A stretch of 64,000 bases of DNA from Diadema setosum (lineage: Eukaryota > Echinodermata > Echinoidea > Diadematoida > Diadematidae). Each line of letters opens with the position of its first letter. Positions within the stretch are counted from its first letter, which is position 1. The stretch is from NCBI GenBank assembly GCA_033980235.1, contig CM067059.1, positions 20,571,494 to 20,635,493 of the forward strand, written 5' to 3'. The notes beneath the pieces were generated by a model. The model was not told the DNA's origin and did no database searches. It saw only the letters and a list, made by a program, of their open reading frames with translations. The position numbers and the translations under genes are program-made. Below, in pieces: positions 21,209 through 32,780 of this stretch.

Positions 21209-24200
21209 CTGGAGGGAGAAGCAGAGAATTAAGGACAAGGTAACACATGCCATGAGGGAAAATCACATACTTCAGGCTTGCACATGAACAGCAATTTTTC
21301 GGTGTATATGTAAATGATCCCCAAAGCTCCGAAAGATCTATTTAAAGGGGAATGAAACCTAAATATACATGTGAATTGAGTGAATCCAGGAGATTGATGA
21401 AAATCAGACAATCCTTTGAAGAGTAATGAAAATATAAAGAAAATTTCACAAAATTTACAAAAAAAAAAATAAAAAAATGAAAACCATACATTGTACATGC
21501 CCTCAACTTGTTACTGATAAATGTTAAGGGTATCAGTAATTCCCCTGTTTTTAAAAGAGATCAGTGAAGTGCTCATATATCACACTACAAAAGTAAAAAT
21601 ATGCAGAATTTTCTTTGTATATTCTATATATTGCTTTCCATTTGTGACATCACAAAATGGTGTAGTCCTCTCATAGAGTGATGGCAGCATCGAAACTGTA
21701 AAATTCATTAAAGGACAAGTCCACCTTCATATACATAAGGATTGAGAGAATGCAGCAATATTAGTAGAACACATCAGTGAAAGTTTGAGGAAAATTGACA
21801 ATCCGTTCAAAAGTTACGAATATTTTAAGTATCTGCGCAGTCACTGCTGGAAGAGAAGACTACTACAGTGTATGATGTCACATGCGTACAACTATTTAAG
21901 GAAAATAAAAAGAGAATTTCACAAAACTTTACTTTTGAATAAAGTGCATATTTCTTCGACTTGCTACTGACGTATGTTAAGGGTAATATCATTCCCCCTG
22001 CCTTCTGAAAGAGAGAAGTCGAGTGTTCTTTTGTTATGCGAGAAAAATGGAAATATGTTGAATTTTCTGTATTCTTTCTTTATATTGTTGTACTCATGTG
22101 ACATCACAAGCTATAGTAGTCTTTTCATCCAGCTGTGACTGAGCAGAAACTTCAAAAATTCACAACTTTTTAACGGATTGTCCGATTTTGCTCAAACTCT
22201 CACTGATGTGTTCTACTAATATTGCTGCATTCTCTCAACCCACATGTCTATGAAGGTGAACTTGTCCTTTAACTTTTCAATGGATCATTCAATTTTCCTC
22301 AAACTTTCACTAATGTGTTCCACTGATGTTGCTGCAGTCACTCAATCCACATATATATTTGGGTTTCATTCCCCTTTTATGAGGATATAGCAGGCCACTA
22401 GGTGAAACAGATACACTCTATCACAGAGAAAAAGAGCTGGCATCCTGCTTTACTTTTGATCATATCCTGGCAAGAATCGAAAGGTAGTGTTTACAAACAA
22501 AGATGCCAACAAGCCTGAACAAGTACTCAATAAGTTACTCTAACTAATGAAATTTTCCACAGGAGTTACAAGTATTCTAATTTAAAGTCTTCTCATGAAT
22601 ACAATACCTTAAAATGGAAGTCACAGATCATTTAAGGTAAACTCCCTCTGGAAAATTTCAAATCAATTATTTTGGTAACAAAATGTATGAGCTATTTTGA
22701 TATAACATGATTTAAATGACATTCATTGCAATCATTGTCAGATGACTTTGACTAGCAGAGGAAAATGAAAAAAAAAATGCTTTGTAATCTCAAATCACTC
22801 CTTTCAAGACTCTTACACTGCCTAATCTGGCAGACAAGAGAAAAACCTTTAATTTTAATGATATTGGAACAACAGACAACAGATTCCCTCACCATGTCTT
22901 TTGTTAGTCACATTAATATCACAGAAACATGCAAGTTATGCTGAGTCGAGGTGAAGGTGCATTCCAATGTCTTTTGTTAACATATCAGTACTTTAGCAAT
23001 GATTGACAGATGAGGTCAAAACAGGAATACTGGTTTGGAAGGACTTTTTGTGGGCGTATCCAAGTAATCTGAAGAAAAATAGAAGAAAAATTAGTTTAAA
23101 ATATATGGAATGTTTCTAGATATTTGTTTCACCGCAAAAGTGATGTTGAGGGTATCATAAATCAACATAAATTAACATGCATTTGTATTTCAGGGAACCT
23201 TTAATAAAGAATACGTTCAACAGAGTCAAAGTTCAAGCCAACTTATTATTGGTCCAATAATTTCAACAACAAGTTGCCACAAGCAAAGGATACTCATTGT
23301 AGAGCAGACTGGAATAGCTGATGTTGCTGTTCATGCCTTTCCCCATGGGAACCAACAGGTTGTCCTCCACGGTTTGGGTTCCCGTTGGGTCTGGCTCGGT
23401 TCGACCCATTCCTTTGGGGCGGTCAAAGAAAAATGACAATCATTCAATGTACACTGAACATTCTTTGGACCATCATCACAACACCACTGACATTGCCAGG
23501 TGATGAATATTGAAATTAAAAAAGGGATACAGATAATTCTTCATCGATCAACAAATCTGCATGCAATCATCATTACATCAGTGCAAATTGATGATTGTAA
23601 TGACAGATTAATTTGATGGAAGAAAATAATAAAGATCTATTGAAGACTGGGGTCAACTCTGATGTCATTATAGTCTGCTTAGTGTAGCCTTTTCTCAAGT
23701 GTTCCTGATTTTTGCACTTCCTTAAAAAAAAAAAAAAAAAAACATTTACCGTAACCATTTCTTTCGACAATTTATAGGTTTAAAGGGGAAGGCTAGTAAC
23801 TGATCAGTGGGAATCAGTGGAAATGCTGGGAGATGATTGTTCCAATCCTTATGGGATTCATTCAAGAGTTCATTGTGTATCTATTGTTGTGTGAAAATGA
23901 TTTGCTTCAGAACGGTCTCATATTCAAGTAATGTGCAGATTAATGCTCCGTCACTGACCAGGGACGCTAACCTGGAAGCATTAAACTGCACATTACTTGA
24001 ATATGAGACCATTCTGAAGCAAATCATTTTCACACAACAATAGATATACAATGAACTCTTGAATGAATCCCATAAGGATTGGAACAATCATCTCCCAGCA
24101 TTTCCACTGATTCCCACTGATCAGTTACTAGCCTTCCCCTTTAAGGATAGTTTTTCTTAATTGTAAATTCCCCTTGAAAACATGCTCTAAGGAATTTAAT

Positions 24201-27200
24201 TTCTTCTCACTGAGAGTAATGACAAAGCAGATATTGTAACCACTGAGCTTTAATTCTCAATTTGGCATTCTAGTATCAAAATAAAGAGATAACCAGACAG
24301 ACATGGATGTAAGGGTATGGCTTTTAATAGATTGGACATCACAGCATGTGCAATAGAATCATTGATGTCCCAGATTGTTTGACATGGTGATACTGCCATC
24401 AATTCTGTGCAAATTTCAACCTTTCTATTTCTGCTCAAAGTTGTGTAAATCATTGGCAGCCCTAAATAAAACCATACTACTGTATACGCCAAATATTTCG
24501 TGAGGTTTTTATTTTCGCGAATTTTGTGAGTCAGGTGCTATTTGCGAAATTAAAGACACACAAAAATATTGACTCTGATCCAGATGTGGACGTGACGTAT
24601 GCGTGTACATTTCTCCGTTCAGTACAAGACTCCACGATCGCGAATTTAACCACTCGCGAAATCGTCAAGAATTCCCGATTCACGAAAATGTTGACTCGCG
24701 AAATATATGGCGTATAGAGTAGTTACTTTCATCTGCAATCATTGATTTCATATGATGGAAACTCAAACCCCCTAAAATAGTTTTAAGAATGATGCCATCT
24801 GAGGACCAAAAACCCAGACACATACCCTTGGTGCTATGTTTGCCTGCTGGGGGTTTGGACATGCCCTGGGCACCCCGCAACTCATACATATCTCCCAGCG
24901 CCACTTCAGACAGCAGCATGAGGCCAATATTGTTGCTGGCATTGGTGAAGCAGTAGTTGGCGCTCTTTGTGACCATGTCGGCAAAGTATATGCCCTTGCC
25001 AAACATGTAGCCCGTCTGTGTGAATGAAATGCAGCAACAAGAGGAGACAATGGTTCATAAGGAAATCATCTTGCATATGGATAAATTTTGTCTGACAAAA
25101 CACAAAAAACTACTGTCTAAACATCCCAACAATAAAAATCACAAATCATGTCTGCCTTGTAATTGAGCAAATCCTAAACACTATCTGTAAAGTTGTAAAA
25201 GACAGCATGATAGCCTCCACTGAAATAGAGATAATACCACTGTACATCATAAATGGTAAATGTAGATAAAACAAGGCATTGCTGAAAAGCAGGGCTCCTA
25301 GCCTTCACAAATCTAAAAACATACTGATGCATGGGAGAAAACTTGCTTTGACAGAAGTCATCTCACTTTGGTCTAAACGTGGAAAAATTGCACATATTCT
25401 GTATATTACATTAACTTTCCGAATTTTTTTTTTTTCATTACAAGAACATTTTCTCATTATCAAAAAGAAAAAGTAACTTAATATGATATACCGGTAACTG
25501 AATATTGCGAACACATATTACTTGGCAGCTCCATAAACAGAGGGCTAGAGGGAGGAAAGTAGGGATTTGGGGATGCAAACTTTCAATCTAAATTTCAATT
25601 TATTTTCACTCTTATCATATATCAATAATACATCAAAAATAATAGCACAAGTTCTTTTTTTACTTTGTCAACAATATAAAAAAATACATACATGATAATA
25701 ACACAGTAATTATAATGATAACTGGTCGAAATCGAAGTGGGGTTGTGCAAAGAGAAGTATGACGGGACCTACATGAAAGTGAGCTTGTTTAGCTGTAAGC
25801 CCCAGATAATGAGTGTTTGTGAAAGAGAAATGGAGAACAGATACAAGTTCAGACCAGGTGATTTAATGGTACCAAATACGGGAAGCAAACAAGTTCTTCT
25901 GATTACTCACAGCTGGAGCCTCGGGCGGGGCGATGCGGAGTCCCTGGGAGAGGATGCCGCCATAGTTGGTGAGGCGGGATCCGTGCCAGAGCAGCTGGCG
26001 GTTGTGCAGCTTCTTGAAGGGTTTGAAGCGGGCCGTCTCCCCCTCCCGGTCCAGGCGGAAGACCTCCATCGGCTCCAGGTGGTACCAGTTGTGGGTCGGG
26101 GCATGAGTGTTTTCCGTATAGTCCGCCACCATCTTGTACTCGTCGCTGTTCTTGTCCACCACCTGTCCGGGTCGTCCAGAAGATGGGCAGGGAGAGGAAA
26201 GTGACTTGAGGATGATCTTTTCCCAAGTGACATATGAGAACATGCAGCAGTTCTTACTCTTGCAAGTTTTTATCCCATTTTACAACTACAGGAGCTAGCA
26301 TACATATCACATTCACTTCAAAGAAAAAAAAAAATATATATATCTTAGGTTCTTCCAATCAATAGTCAGAAATGACATGTTCATATTAAAAGAGAGCACT
26401 ACCCCCATCCCTTTCAAACTTGCCAATGATGGCTACTTATGTGCATATTTCTGCTGGATATGATAGTGGCCAACATACTGAAAATATTTTCTTTCATCTC
26501 AAACAGTCATCACAACAGTGCAGTACCTTGTCCTGCTAAAAAACAAAAAAACAAAAAAACAAAAACAAAAACAAAAACAAAAAAAACAAAAAAAAAGGTT
26601 TATTTTTCTATCTCTCCCCTCTTTCTCTTTATCTCTGACCATTCATATTGGTCTAACTGAATGTTCTTGTACTGAACAGAAATGTGCGTGATGCATGATG
26701 GGCAATAATTACCTCCATGGGACACTTGAGTTTCTCATAGTTGACATCGATAGGATCCCTGACCTCGTCTCCTGAGTCCTTGAGCATGGCGTAGGCGATC
26801 TCAATGTCCAGGAGGTTATCCAGCATCTGTGTCTTGGTCTGTGTGGGGAGGTGTTTCCATGACAACCAAACCATTGAGTGCTAATATTTTTTGATCTATA
26901 GCTCATATCAATTCATGGGTGTGAATTTCTATTCTGCTGTTGTGGTTCAGTGGCTAAGACCATGAGACCATCAATCAAGAGGTCCCTGGTTCAAATCCCC
27001 CAGCAGAAGCTGCTGTGCCTCTTGGCAAGACTATACCCCATTGCCTGGTCCTTTGGGGTGGACTTAAAGCCACCAGTCTCCTGGTTGCTTGCTTGCAAGC
27101 ATTCACTGCTTTTACAGTGGCCACTTCAACTCAATTGATATACTGTATATTACACAACACGCGAGCATTGCTGCTTCACATCTATTGCATGAAACACTGC

Positions 27201-30200
27201 ATTACAGGAAACATTTGCCAATGATCTCTACAGCAACACAATAGGAAAGAAGCTTAATGCCTGATGCGTTAGACCCAGTTGGATATTACATTTACAAGAA
27301 AATACTTCTAACACACTCTCAACTTCCCACCATTAAGATGTAATTTGATCCAATATCAACGTAGCACTTGAAGGTACTTTCCCATAGTCAAAACTGAGAA
27401 GTTGTTTAAAAGTTGTTGTTTTGTTGTTGTTGTTTTTTGCATAGTTCTATCCTAAAGCAGAATTAAGTGGTGTACAGTCCACATGAATAAAGAGTTCTTA
27501 CCCAGTTACCACTGAGAGTTACTTCTCATTATTGCTAGATAGCAAAACAATGGGTTCTCACAGAAGACTCCAGCACCCTAGTTCTCACAGAGGAGGGTGG
27601 AAGAGGAAGATGTCTTCTACCATGTAAGCACAATTTCACAAGGCATACCAATGACATAGCATTGATTGGCGTCACTATTCAATCCTACCTGGATGACGTC
27701 AAGTGAATCCAGCAGAGGTATTGACTTCAGACCAAAGTTGTGTGGAATGAGGGTATAGAACTGGTTGGAGGCATCCAAGATGGCTGACTGTGGTGCTTTG
27801 TCAGTTACCAACTGCATGATTCAAATCAAACAAACAAAACACAACAATAAATCACTGTCTTTGTATTACTGTAAAAAATTATATATTCGCAGCATGAAAT
27901 TTTTGCAAATTGGAGCTGATGGCCTTTTTTTGCAGCATGAAATTTTCCCGAATTGCCATTGGCATTCAACGCATGTAGCATAGATAAAAACTTTTGTGAG
28001 CATTCTAATTTCGCCAATCTTGGCTCTCGCAAAATTCGCAAAATTAAACTGCTCGCGAAGATTCCTCGCTTTACAGTATACTACTTGCTACAGCGGTATG
28101 TCGCAGAAAGTTAATTTCTACTATTTTTGACTGCATACAAGCAAATAATCCATCAAAACACTTTTTCTAATGCTTGCCATTGATGGGTCTACTATTAGAC
28201 TGTACCTCAAAGACATGACAAGGACACATAATACTAGTCTACAACCAATTCACATTGGTAGAATAACTTATACAGATCTTCCAAAACACAGTTGATGCAA
28301 CTCCCAAGAACACACCTAAGTTCTTAAAATGTTGTAACAGACAAATACAGTATAAGCTGTTATTTTTGCACAGGTTTAATTTTCACGAATTTCCCGAATC
28401 ACATTTGGACCGCGAATTTAACAACATGCGAAAATGTCACCATGCACTGAGGTAATACATTGTAGTGCGCTTATGAAGGCGTCTGTGTCAATTCGCAAAA
28501 ACAACATCTCGCGAACGTTTCCATGACATCCTCATTCGCGAAACTATCTGTATGCAAAAATAACAGCGTATACAGTAATCGTACCACAAAATGTATCTCA
28601 TCTAACTTCTCTGAAGTTTAGATAAAAGAAAACAAATGTAACTGCATGACTCAAGAACTCACCTTTTGTAGCTTGGTCAGCACTGAGTAGGCCTCCTCAA
28701 TCTGTTTCTTGGAGAGTTTTCCTAGAGGCATCTTCTCCAGGTCAATCTAGGGAAGAAATCAACAGAAAGATGCCATCTTTTGAGTGAAACAACACCAGCG
28801 GTAAGCTTTAAATAGTTACTTCAGCGATGTCATTCTCAATGCAAAACTTTTTAAACACAATGCAGAACTTTCTGTATCTAGCAGGGAATTGTCCATTCAC
28901 AATGGAGAATGCTCTATTCAAAATGATATGTTTTTGGCACATGATGTATAACATTTCATGCAAAAGTAAACCTGGCTTCAATTTCATCATTTATATCTCA
29001 TATGATTGAGGACTACCCATCATACGGGCACCTAGTAGAGATGTTAAGGAAAAATCTCTGGCAGTGATCAGTATGTTTTGCTTCAATGCCTTTTCTGATG
29101 TTCATTTGATGAAAAGATGATGTGACATCTTTTCTGTTACAAGTGTCCTAAAACACCTTCCTTAATCGAACAATTATTTTTCACAACCAATTTTCCCTCC
29201 ATATAATTCCCATCCATCTTTCCTCTATGCTTATCTCCTGTGGAACAATAACTCCACTTCTGTCATTCACTCATTCATTTCATTTGATTTTATTTTGTCA
29301 CGGTACCAGGCTTAGCCACAATGGCTTTGTTTCGGCCGATATATTCGTCCTTCATTGTTTATTCATTTATTTGTTTTTGGCTCACAATGCATCATGTCCT
29401 TCAACTCAGCCTCTCAATCAACTGATTTCTCACTTCCCAACAATCATTTTTATCACTCAGCTACCGGTATTGAGTACAATTACCTGCTCAAAATTGTGGA
29501 GCAGCTTCCAAGATTCTGTACAATCAAAGAATCAAATGCATGCATTGGGTCAGCAGGACATTCAGAGATAAAAACTTGTCAATGGACATTATATCGCTAC
29601 CTCAAATTCCAACATGGTCTTCTTCAGTGCGTCCAGGTCAAAGATCATCTTCAGCAGATCCTGAATTTCAGCTGGCAGTTTGGATGTCTTGCCAGCCCTC
29701 TCTTTTGAAGACTTGATGCGTTCCTCTTCCTGTATTGAAATTAGGCAAAAAACAAGGCATAAAAAAATGCTATTATCACACTTCTTGATCAATATGTCAA
29801 CTACAGGATTGAACAATTTTTGACAAACATAGAAGAAAAAAATATATGTATGCATAAACAGTGTATGATCTCAACATGAAACTCTCAATAAATGTTACAA
29901 ACATAATTTGAATTGCTTTTATACAAGAAAAAAAAAGTACCTGGTGACTGTTGGTTATATAAGCTATGGTCCGAGGGTGATCATTAATATCGTGGATTCA
30001 TAAGCTTTGTGGGGTGCCAAGTATCGCACAGTTATTTCGTTATGAAATCAGTCATTTCACCATTTCATTGATGAAATGACTGATTTCATGACAAAATGAT
30101 AGACAAAATGACTGATTTTGTAACGAAATCAACCTTGTCACACTTGGTGCCCCATAGAGCTTATCCTCAAAGTTTGCTTATTCTCAAATTTAAGGATTAC

Positions 30201-32780
30201 CGTTTCAGCTTAACTATTGATTGTCAGTCATGTCTGAGATTGTATCATTTACATGATTGTGGCACAAACAAATGATTATCCTAAAGCAAATTCAATCAAA
30301 TCAAAACCGATAATTTTTTTCTTTCATTTCACACAAGTCCATCTCAAGTTTGAAATCACACCAAGAGGTCAGGTAACCAATGCCTGTGTTTGCCCTACCT
30401 CACCATAGCTGATATCCAATGGGAAGAACTTCATTGGGTGCTTCACAAAGTTGGTTGTGCCGAACGAGTTGCCCGTCTTGTCGAGATAGACACTCTTGAA
30501 CTCCTCCTTGGCCCTCGACAGAGGAAAGTTTGTAGTTTTCTTCCCTCCGATCGTGGTGCCAACACGGCCCCATGCACGAAAGACCCAGTACCTAACAGAA
30601 AAACAAATAAACACAAATTTTGTCAAGAGGTCATGGGTACAATCACAATGAGCAAAATCTACCTACCTGACCCAATTACTAATTGGTCTATCATAGCACA
30701 CACAAAAGAAACAAAAGGGCTTTTGTCACAATCATGTGTAAAAGTTTCCAGATTTCACCATGAAACATTCCCTTATGTGATCCTTCATCCATTCCTCTCA
30801 AAATAAATGCAATGTGTGTTCCTCAGCAATATCATTTCCCCACACCTTCCAAATGCAGTTCAAACACTTGTAAATGATATTGTTCCAATTATCACAACAA
30901 GCTAAGAAGCAAACATGTGACAGATTTTACTTCTGTTTAACCAGATTCCTTACTCTTCTCAATAAGCAAACGGGTGATGGGTTCTTCAATGTCTACTATC
31001 ATTTATTCCTCAGTCTTCCCTGTACTTCCCATCTCATATCAAATTATAATCACTGAATTTGTGATCTCATCACTAGAAAAGTAGGATACTACACTTGACA
31101 TGAACATTGATGCTGCTTGTAGCTGGTGCATACCTGACATTCTTCACTAGCAATATACAATTCATGACATTTTGACAATTAAGTCACAAAAGAAAATTTA
31201 TATAACTGTAATTGTACACATTTGAAATCAAATATTTGCTAAATTTACAAATTAGCACAGCACTGCTATGACTTTATAGGTTAACATGTAGTCAGTGTAA
31301 CTTTGGTGATAGTGGCACCTCAAGGGCTTCTAACTTGGAAGTCCAGTGACTGTGTGACCTGAAATATCATTATTAGGATGCATGCATCTTGACGATAATT
31401 GACCATGTGAACATGGCTATCAATTCATTCTTTTATATGTATTTGTCTCATAAACTTTTCCTGCTTGGCAAATGTCACCTGAAATTTCCTGCTAATTCCC
31501 AGGTGACGCTGCAGCATGAAAGGCATCGCGAGCAAACTCTTGGGTGAAAAGCGATGGTCAGCATGCCAATAACATCTTGCAGGCCATTTTGCGCATGCGC
31601 CATAACGTGTACTTGTGCTGCAGAAGAGCGAGCAAAAGAAATTCAAGCAGGAGCTCATTTGCTAGTATGAAAGTTAATTTCTTGCGGGTGTTCCACGTTT
31701 TGATTCCCGTTGAATCCCCCGGGTGATCATAAGAGTGACTAGCATGAAAGGAGTATTAGTTTTACATGGTGGTTCCATCAGTAAGTTGAACACTGTTGTT
31801 CGTGGAGGCCTCATTGTATACTAAGGAAGAACACAAACGAATGATTTCCTTTCTGTTTTATTGCAACTCCTTCCTATTGGTTTAATCAAAGGAAAAATCC
31901 CCACAATCTGATGGTTTGAAAGTCAAATGTGTGCAGTTGGATTATTCTCAATTATTTGTTTCCCCTTTCTGTTTAATTTTTCTTGAGGTTAGATATGAAG
32001 TGTGCAGGTTTGTTTGCTTTCACATGTTTTTCTGCATTTATTGCAAAATAAATATTAACAATAATAATGGGATGACAAATAGGTGGATGGACAAACAGAT
32101 AATACAGTGAAAGAAATTAATTTGGTATCAATACCTTGTTCAATAAAATAAACACAATTGTGATTGATGCTGAAAGTGAGACTATCATAATCCATATGCT
32201 TGAAGCGACAGCAGCCCCCCAAAACACAAAGACGTTTTCGTGAGGAGGACTCAGAAAATAAATGTCATTATAATAATGATTTGCACTTAGTATACTTTTG
32301 TGGAAAACTGCATATATTTGTGGCAGTGTGTTGCTACAGTGTGCATCTTACTATTGTTGGGAATTTTCACTTTTAGCAGAGTAATATTGGAATTATTCAG
32401 GAGGAGTTTTGTAACTTAGGAAGAAAAAAAAAAGAGAGAGAAAACATAGTCAAGTATCAACATCTGAGTCACTAATTCATGATTCTATTCAGCAGTAAAT
32501 GCTTATGAATTAATATCTTGTAAGAAAATACAGAAGAGGCAGTTTTATATATATATATTCGGTGGACCAACACGTTGGAGGATAGACAGCTGGAATATGA
32601 TAGAAGAGAAACAGGAGGAACAATGTCGTGGAGGTTAAATAACTCACCCTCCGCCACCATCCCGCTCCAAAAGCTGCAGCTTGTAGTATGAGTTGGTGCC
32701 CCTGGTGATGTCAACCAAACCCAAGGTGGCGCTGTACAGCTGGGAGCCGTCTTTGTACACATGGGCCACATGCTCGAGTC
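21136..32780 (-). CDS. PARP1: Poly(ADP-ribose) polymerase 1, 3' ten exons (WGR, regulatory and catalytic domains)
   Basis: Exons on the minus strand in transcript order are 32780-32648, 30591-30399, 29729-29601, 28746-28663, 27811-27689, 26838-26713, 26162-25911, 25015-24826, 23411-23294 and 21208-21136. They give 1,421 nt, open in frame to TAA. The 473 visible residues cover WGR (1-109), the helical regulatory domain (about 122-262) and the ART catalytic domain (264-473). The H-Y-E triad is present: His in L-L-W-H-G-S (residue 323), Tyr in K-S-A-N-Y (368) and Glu in Y-N-E-Y-I-V-Y-D (450). PARP1 is a nuclear enzyme that senses DNA breaks and transfers ADP-ribose chains from NAD+. The WGR sequence ([11 protein letters not shown]) is PARP1-type rather than PARP2/3. 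Zinc-finger and BRCT exons should lie beyond 32780 but were not identified. Confidence 0.95.
21342..22379. mobile_element. Outer TTAA foldback element, split by a nested insertion
   Basis: The left end is TTAAAGGGGAATGAAACC and the right end GGGTTTCATTCCCCTTTTAT, so the right TTAA is mutated. The arms carry complementary text such as GAATTGAGTGAATCC and CACTCAATCCACAT. The element is interrupted at 21708-22272 by a related element. Confidence 0.75.
21708..22272. mobile_element. Inner TTAA foldback element (565 bp) nested in the outer one
   Basis: The ends are TTAAAGGACAAGTCCACCTT and AAGGTGAACTTGTCCTTTAA. Removing it and one TTAA rejoins the outer element (...AAATTCA / CTTTTCAATGG...). The complementary arms include GCAGCAATATTAGTAGAACA and TGTTCTACTAATATTGCTGC. 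Confidence 0.82.
23294..23411 (-). CDS. PARP1: PARP1 exon: catalytic domain, up to the active-site Glu
   Basis: The minus-strand acceptor is CGCCCCAAAG and the donor GTATCC; it enters in phase 1 and leaves in phase 2. It encodes G-M-G-R-T-E-P-D-P, the loop L-L-V-P-M-G-K-G and S-S-L-L-Y-N followed by the first two bases of the Glu codon. The gapless match of S-L-L-Y-N-E-Y-I-V-Y-D across the junction confirms this donor despite its weak consensus. Confidence 0.92.
23780..24144. mobile_element. TTAA-bounded foldback element, copy B (365 bp)
   Basis: It has the same length, ends (TTAAAGGGGAAGGCTAGTAA) and arms as the element at 3362-3726. Its asymmetric centre (CTGACCAGGGACGCTAACCTGG) is in the opposite orientation relative to that copy. 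Identical-looking short open frames on both strands are palindrome artefacts. Confidence 0.88.
24478..24721. mobile_element. MITE with TACTGTATACGCC ends, copy 1
   Basis: The left end is TACTGTATACGCCAAATATT and the right end AAATATATGGCGTATAGAGTA. The interior is full of TTCGCGAA-type words in both orientations (TTTCGCGAATT, ACTCGCGAAAT). Other copies lie at 41064-41308 and 59099-59342, with degraded ones at 60319-60550 and 27867-28078. Confidence 0.85.
24826..25015 (-). CDS. PARP1: PARP1 exon: catalytic domain (NAD-site Tyr)
   Basis: The minus-strand acceptor is CATTCACACAG and the donor GTATGT; it enters in phase 0 and leaves in phase 1. It has [14 protein letters not shown] then S-A-N-Y-C, the nicotinamide-stacking Tyr segment. 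[13 protein letters not shown] and G-K-H-S-T-K-G follow. Confidence 0.96.
25016..25910 (-). other. PARP1 intron, nothing recognised
   Basis: AT-rich with A/T runs near 25425 and 25470. No mobile element could be supported. Confidence 0.6.
25911..26162 (-). CDS. PARP1: PARP1 exon: catalytic domain (NAD-site His)
   Basis: 252 nt, phase 0-0, acceptor CCGGACAG and donor GTGAGT. It opens V-V-D-K-N-S-D-E-Y. It carries [19 protein letters not shown], the catalytic L-L-W-H-G-S-R and [10 protein letters not shown]. Antisense open frames over this GC-rich exon are shadows. Confidence 0.97.
26163..26712 (-). other. PARP1 intron with A-rich simple repeat
   Basis: An (AAAAAC)n-type tract lies at about 26540-26597. 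Nothing else is recognised. Confidence 0.65.
26713..26838 (-). CDS. PARP1: PARP1 exon: end of helical regulatory domain
   Basis: 126 nt, phase 0-0, acceptor CCCCACACAG and donor GTAATT. It encodes [13 protein letters not shown] and [10 protein letters not shown], hallmark text of the PARP regulatory/catalytic boundary. Confidence 0.96.
26839..27688 (-). other. PARP1 intron with a tRNA-derived SINE
   Basis: It contains the SINE at 26937-27090. The rest is unremarkable, with a short GTT repeat at 27410-27435. Confidence 0.65.
26937..27090 (+). mobile_element. tRNA-derived SINE (same family as 970-1150)
   Basis: The head carries GTGGTTCAGTGGCTAAGAC (A box) and GGTTCAAATCCC (B box). The tail has CTTGGCAAGACTATACCCC and GGTCCTTTGGGGTGGACTT, parallel to the copy in the mosaic receptor intron. 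It lies antisense to PARP1. Confidence 0.7.
27689..27811 (-). CDS. PARP1: PARP1 exon: helical regulatory domain
   Basis: 123 nt, phase 0-0, acceptor AATCATGCAG and donor GTAGGA. It encodes [18 protein letters not shown], the conserved N-x-F-Y-T-L-I-P-H motif of PARP regulatory domains. Confidence 0.96.
27867..28078. mobile_element. Degraded TACTGTA-ended MITE
   Basis: The ends are TACTGTAAAA and TTTACAGTA. The interior has GCAGCATGAAATTTT duplicated and GCTCGCGAAG. Confidence 0.55.
28346..28577. mobile_element. Inverted-repeat element with AGCTGTTATTTTTGC ends
   Basis: The left end is ACAGTATAAGCTGTTATTTTTGC. The right end is GCAAAAATAACAGCGTATACAGTA. Internal TTCGCGAA words are like those in the TACTGTATACGCC family. 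Confidence 0.65.
28663..28746 (-). CDS. PARP1: PARP1 exon: helical regulatory domain
   Basis: 84 nt, phase 0-0, acceptor TTCCCTAG and donor GTGAGT. It encodes [16 protein letters not shown], the strongly conserved M-P-L-G-K-L-S segment. It has no start codon and was recognised by conserved sequence. Confidence 0.96.
28747..29600 (-). other. PARP1 intron, nothing recognised
   Basis: Short open frames on the plus strand here show no domain. No repeat family was recognised. Confidence 0.6.
29601..29729 (-). CDS. PARP1: PARP1 exon: linker and start of helical regulatory domain
   Basis: 129 nt, phase 0-0, acceptor TTCAATACAG and donor GTAGCG. It has a charged linker (E-E-E-R-I-K) followed by [16 protein letters not shown], the first helix of the regulatory domain. 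Confidence 0.95.
29730..30398 (-). other. PARP1 intron with a short foldback
   Basis: An inverted repeat lies at about 30001-30165. The remainder has no recognised feature. Confidence 0.6.
30001..30165. repeat. Short foldback with TTTCGTTA / ATGAAATCAGTCATTT arms
   Basis: The left arm AAGCTTTGTGGGGTGCCAAG pairs imperfectly with the right CTTGGTGCCCCATAGAGCTT. Inner GATGAAATGACTGATTTCAT units repeat in both orientations. No TTAA borders are obvious. Confidence 0.7.
30399..30591 (-). CDS. PARP1: PARP1 exon: WGR domain, second half
   Basis: 193 nt, acceptor TTTTCTGTTAG and donor GTAGGG; it enters in phase 2 and leaves in phase 0. It encodes [12 protein letters not shown], the W-G-R signature, then [17 protein letters not shown]. 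Confidence 0.97.
30592..32647 (-). other. PARP1 intron, no firm element
   Basis: About 31440-31740 is a GC-richer block that may be a repeat but has no clear ends. Otherwise the intron is AT-rich. Confidence 0.5.
32648..32780 (-). CDS. PARP1: PARP1 exon: WGR domain, first half
   Basis: 133 nt, acceptor TTTTGTTGGCAG and donor GTGAGT; it enters in phase 1 and leaves in phase 2. It encodes [17 protein letters not shown] and [13 protein letters not shown]. It is followed by four glycines, one of them split over the intron. This is the most 5' exon I can support. Confidence 0.96.

Larger units (their letters stand above)
21209..23293 (-). other. PARP1 last intron containing nested TTAA foldback elements
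   Basis: This intron separates the two halves of the catalytic glutamate codon. It holds an outer foldback at about 21342-22379, interrupted by an inner one at 21708-22272. The rest has no recognised feature. Confidence 0.7.
23412..24825 (-). other. PARP1 intron with a foldback element and a GTATACGCC MITE
   Basis: It contains the 365-bp foldback at 23780-24144 and a MITE at 24478-24721. Nothing else is recognised. Confidence 0.7.
27812..28662 (-). other. PARP1 intron with two short inverted-repeat elements
   Basis: Two elements occur: 27867-28078, a degraded relative of the TACTGTATACGCC MITE with internal TTCGCAAAAT words, and 28346-28577 with TACAGTATAAGCTGTTATTT-type ends. Confidence 0.6.

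Noticed and set aside
25737..26204. 155-codon plus-strand open frame
   Set aside because: Antisense shadow of the PARP1 catalytic exon 25911-26162.
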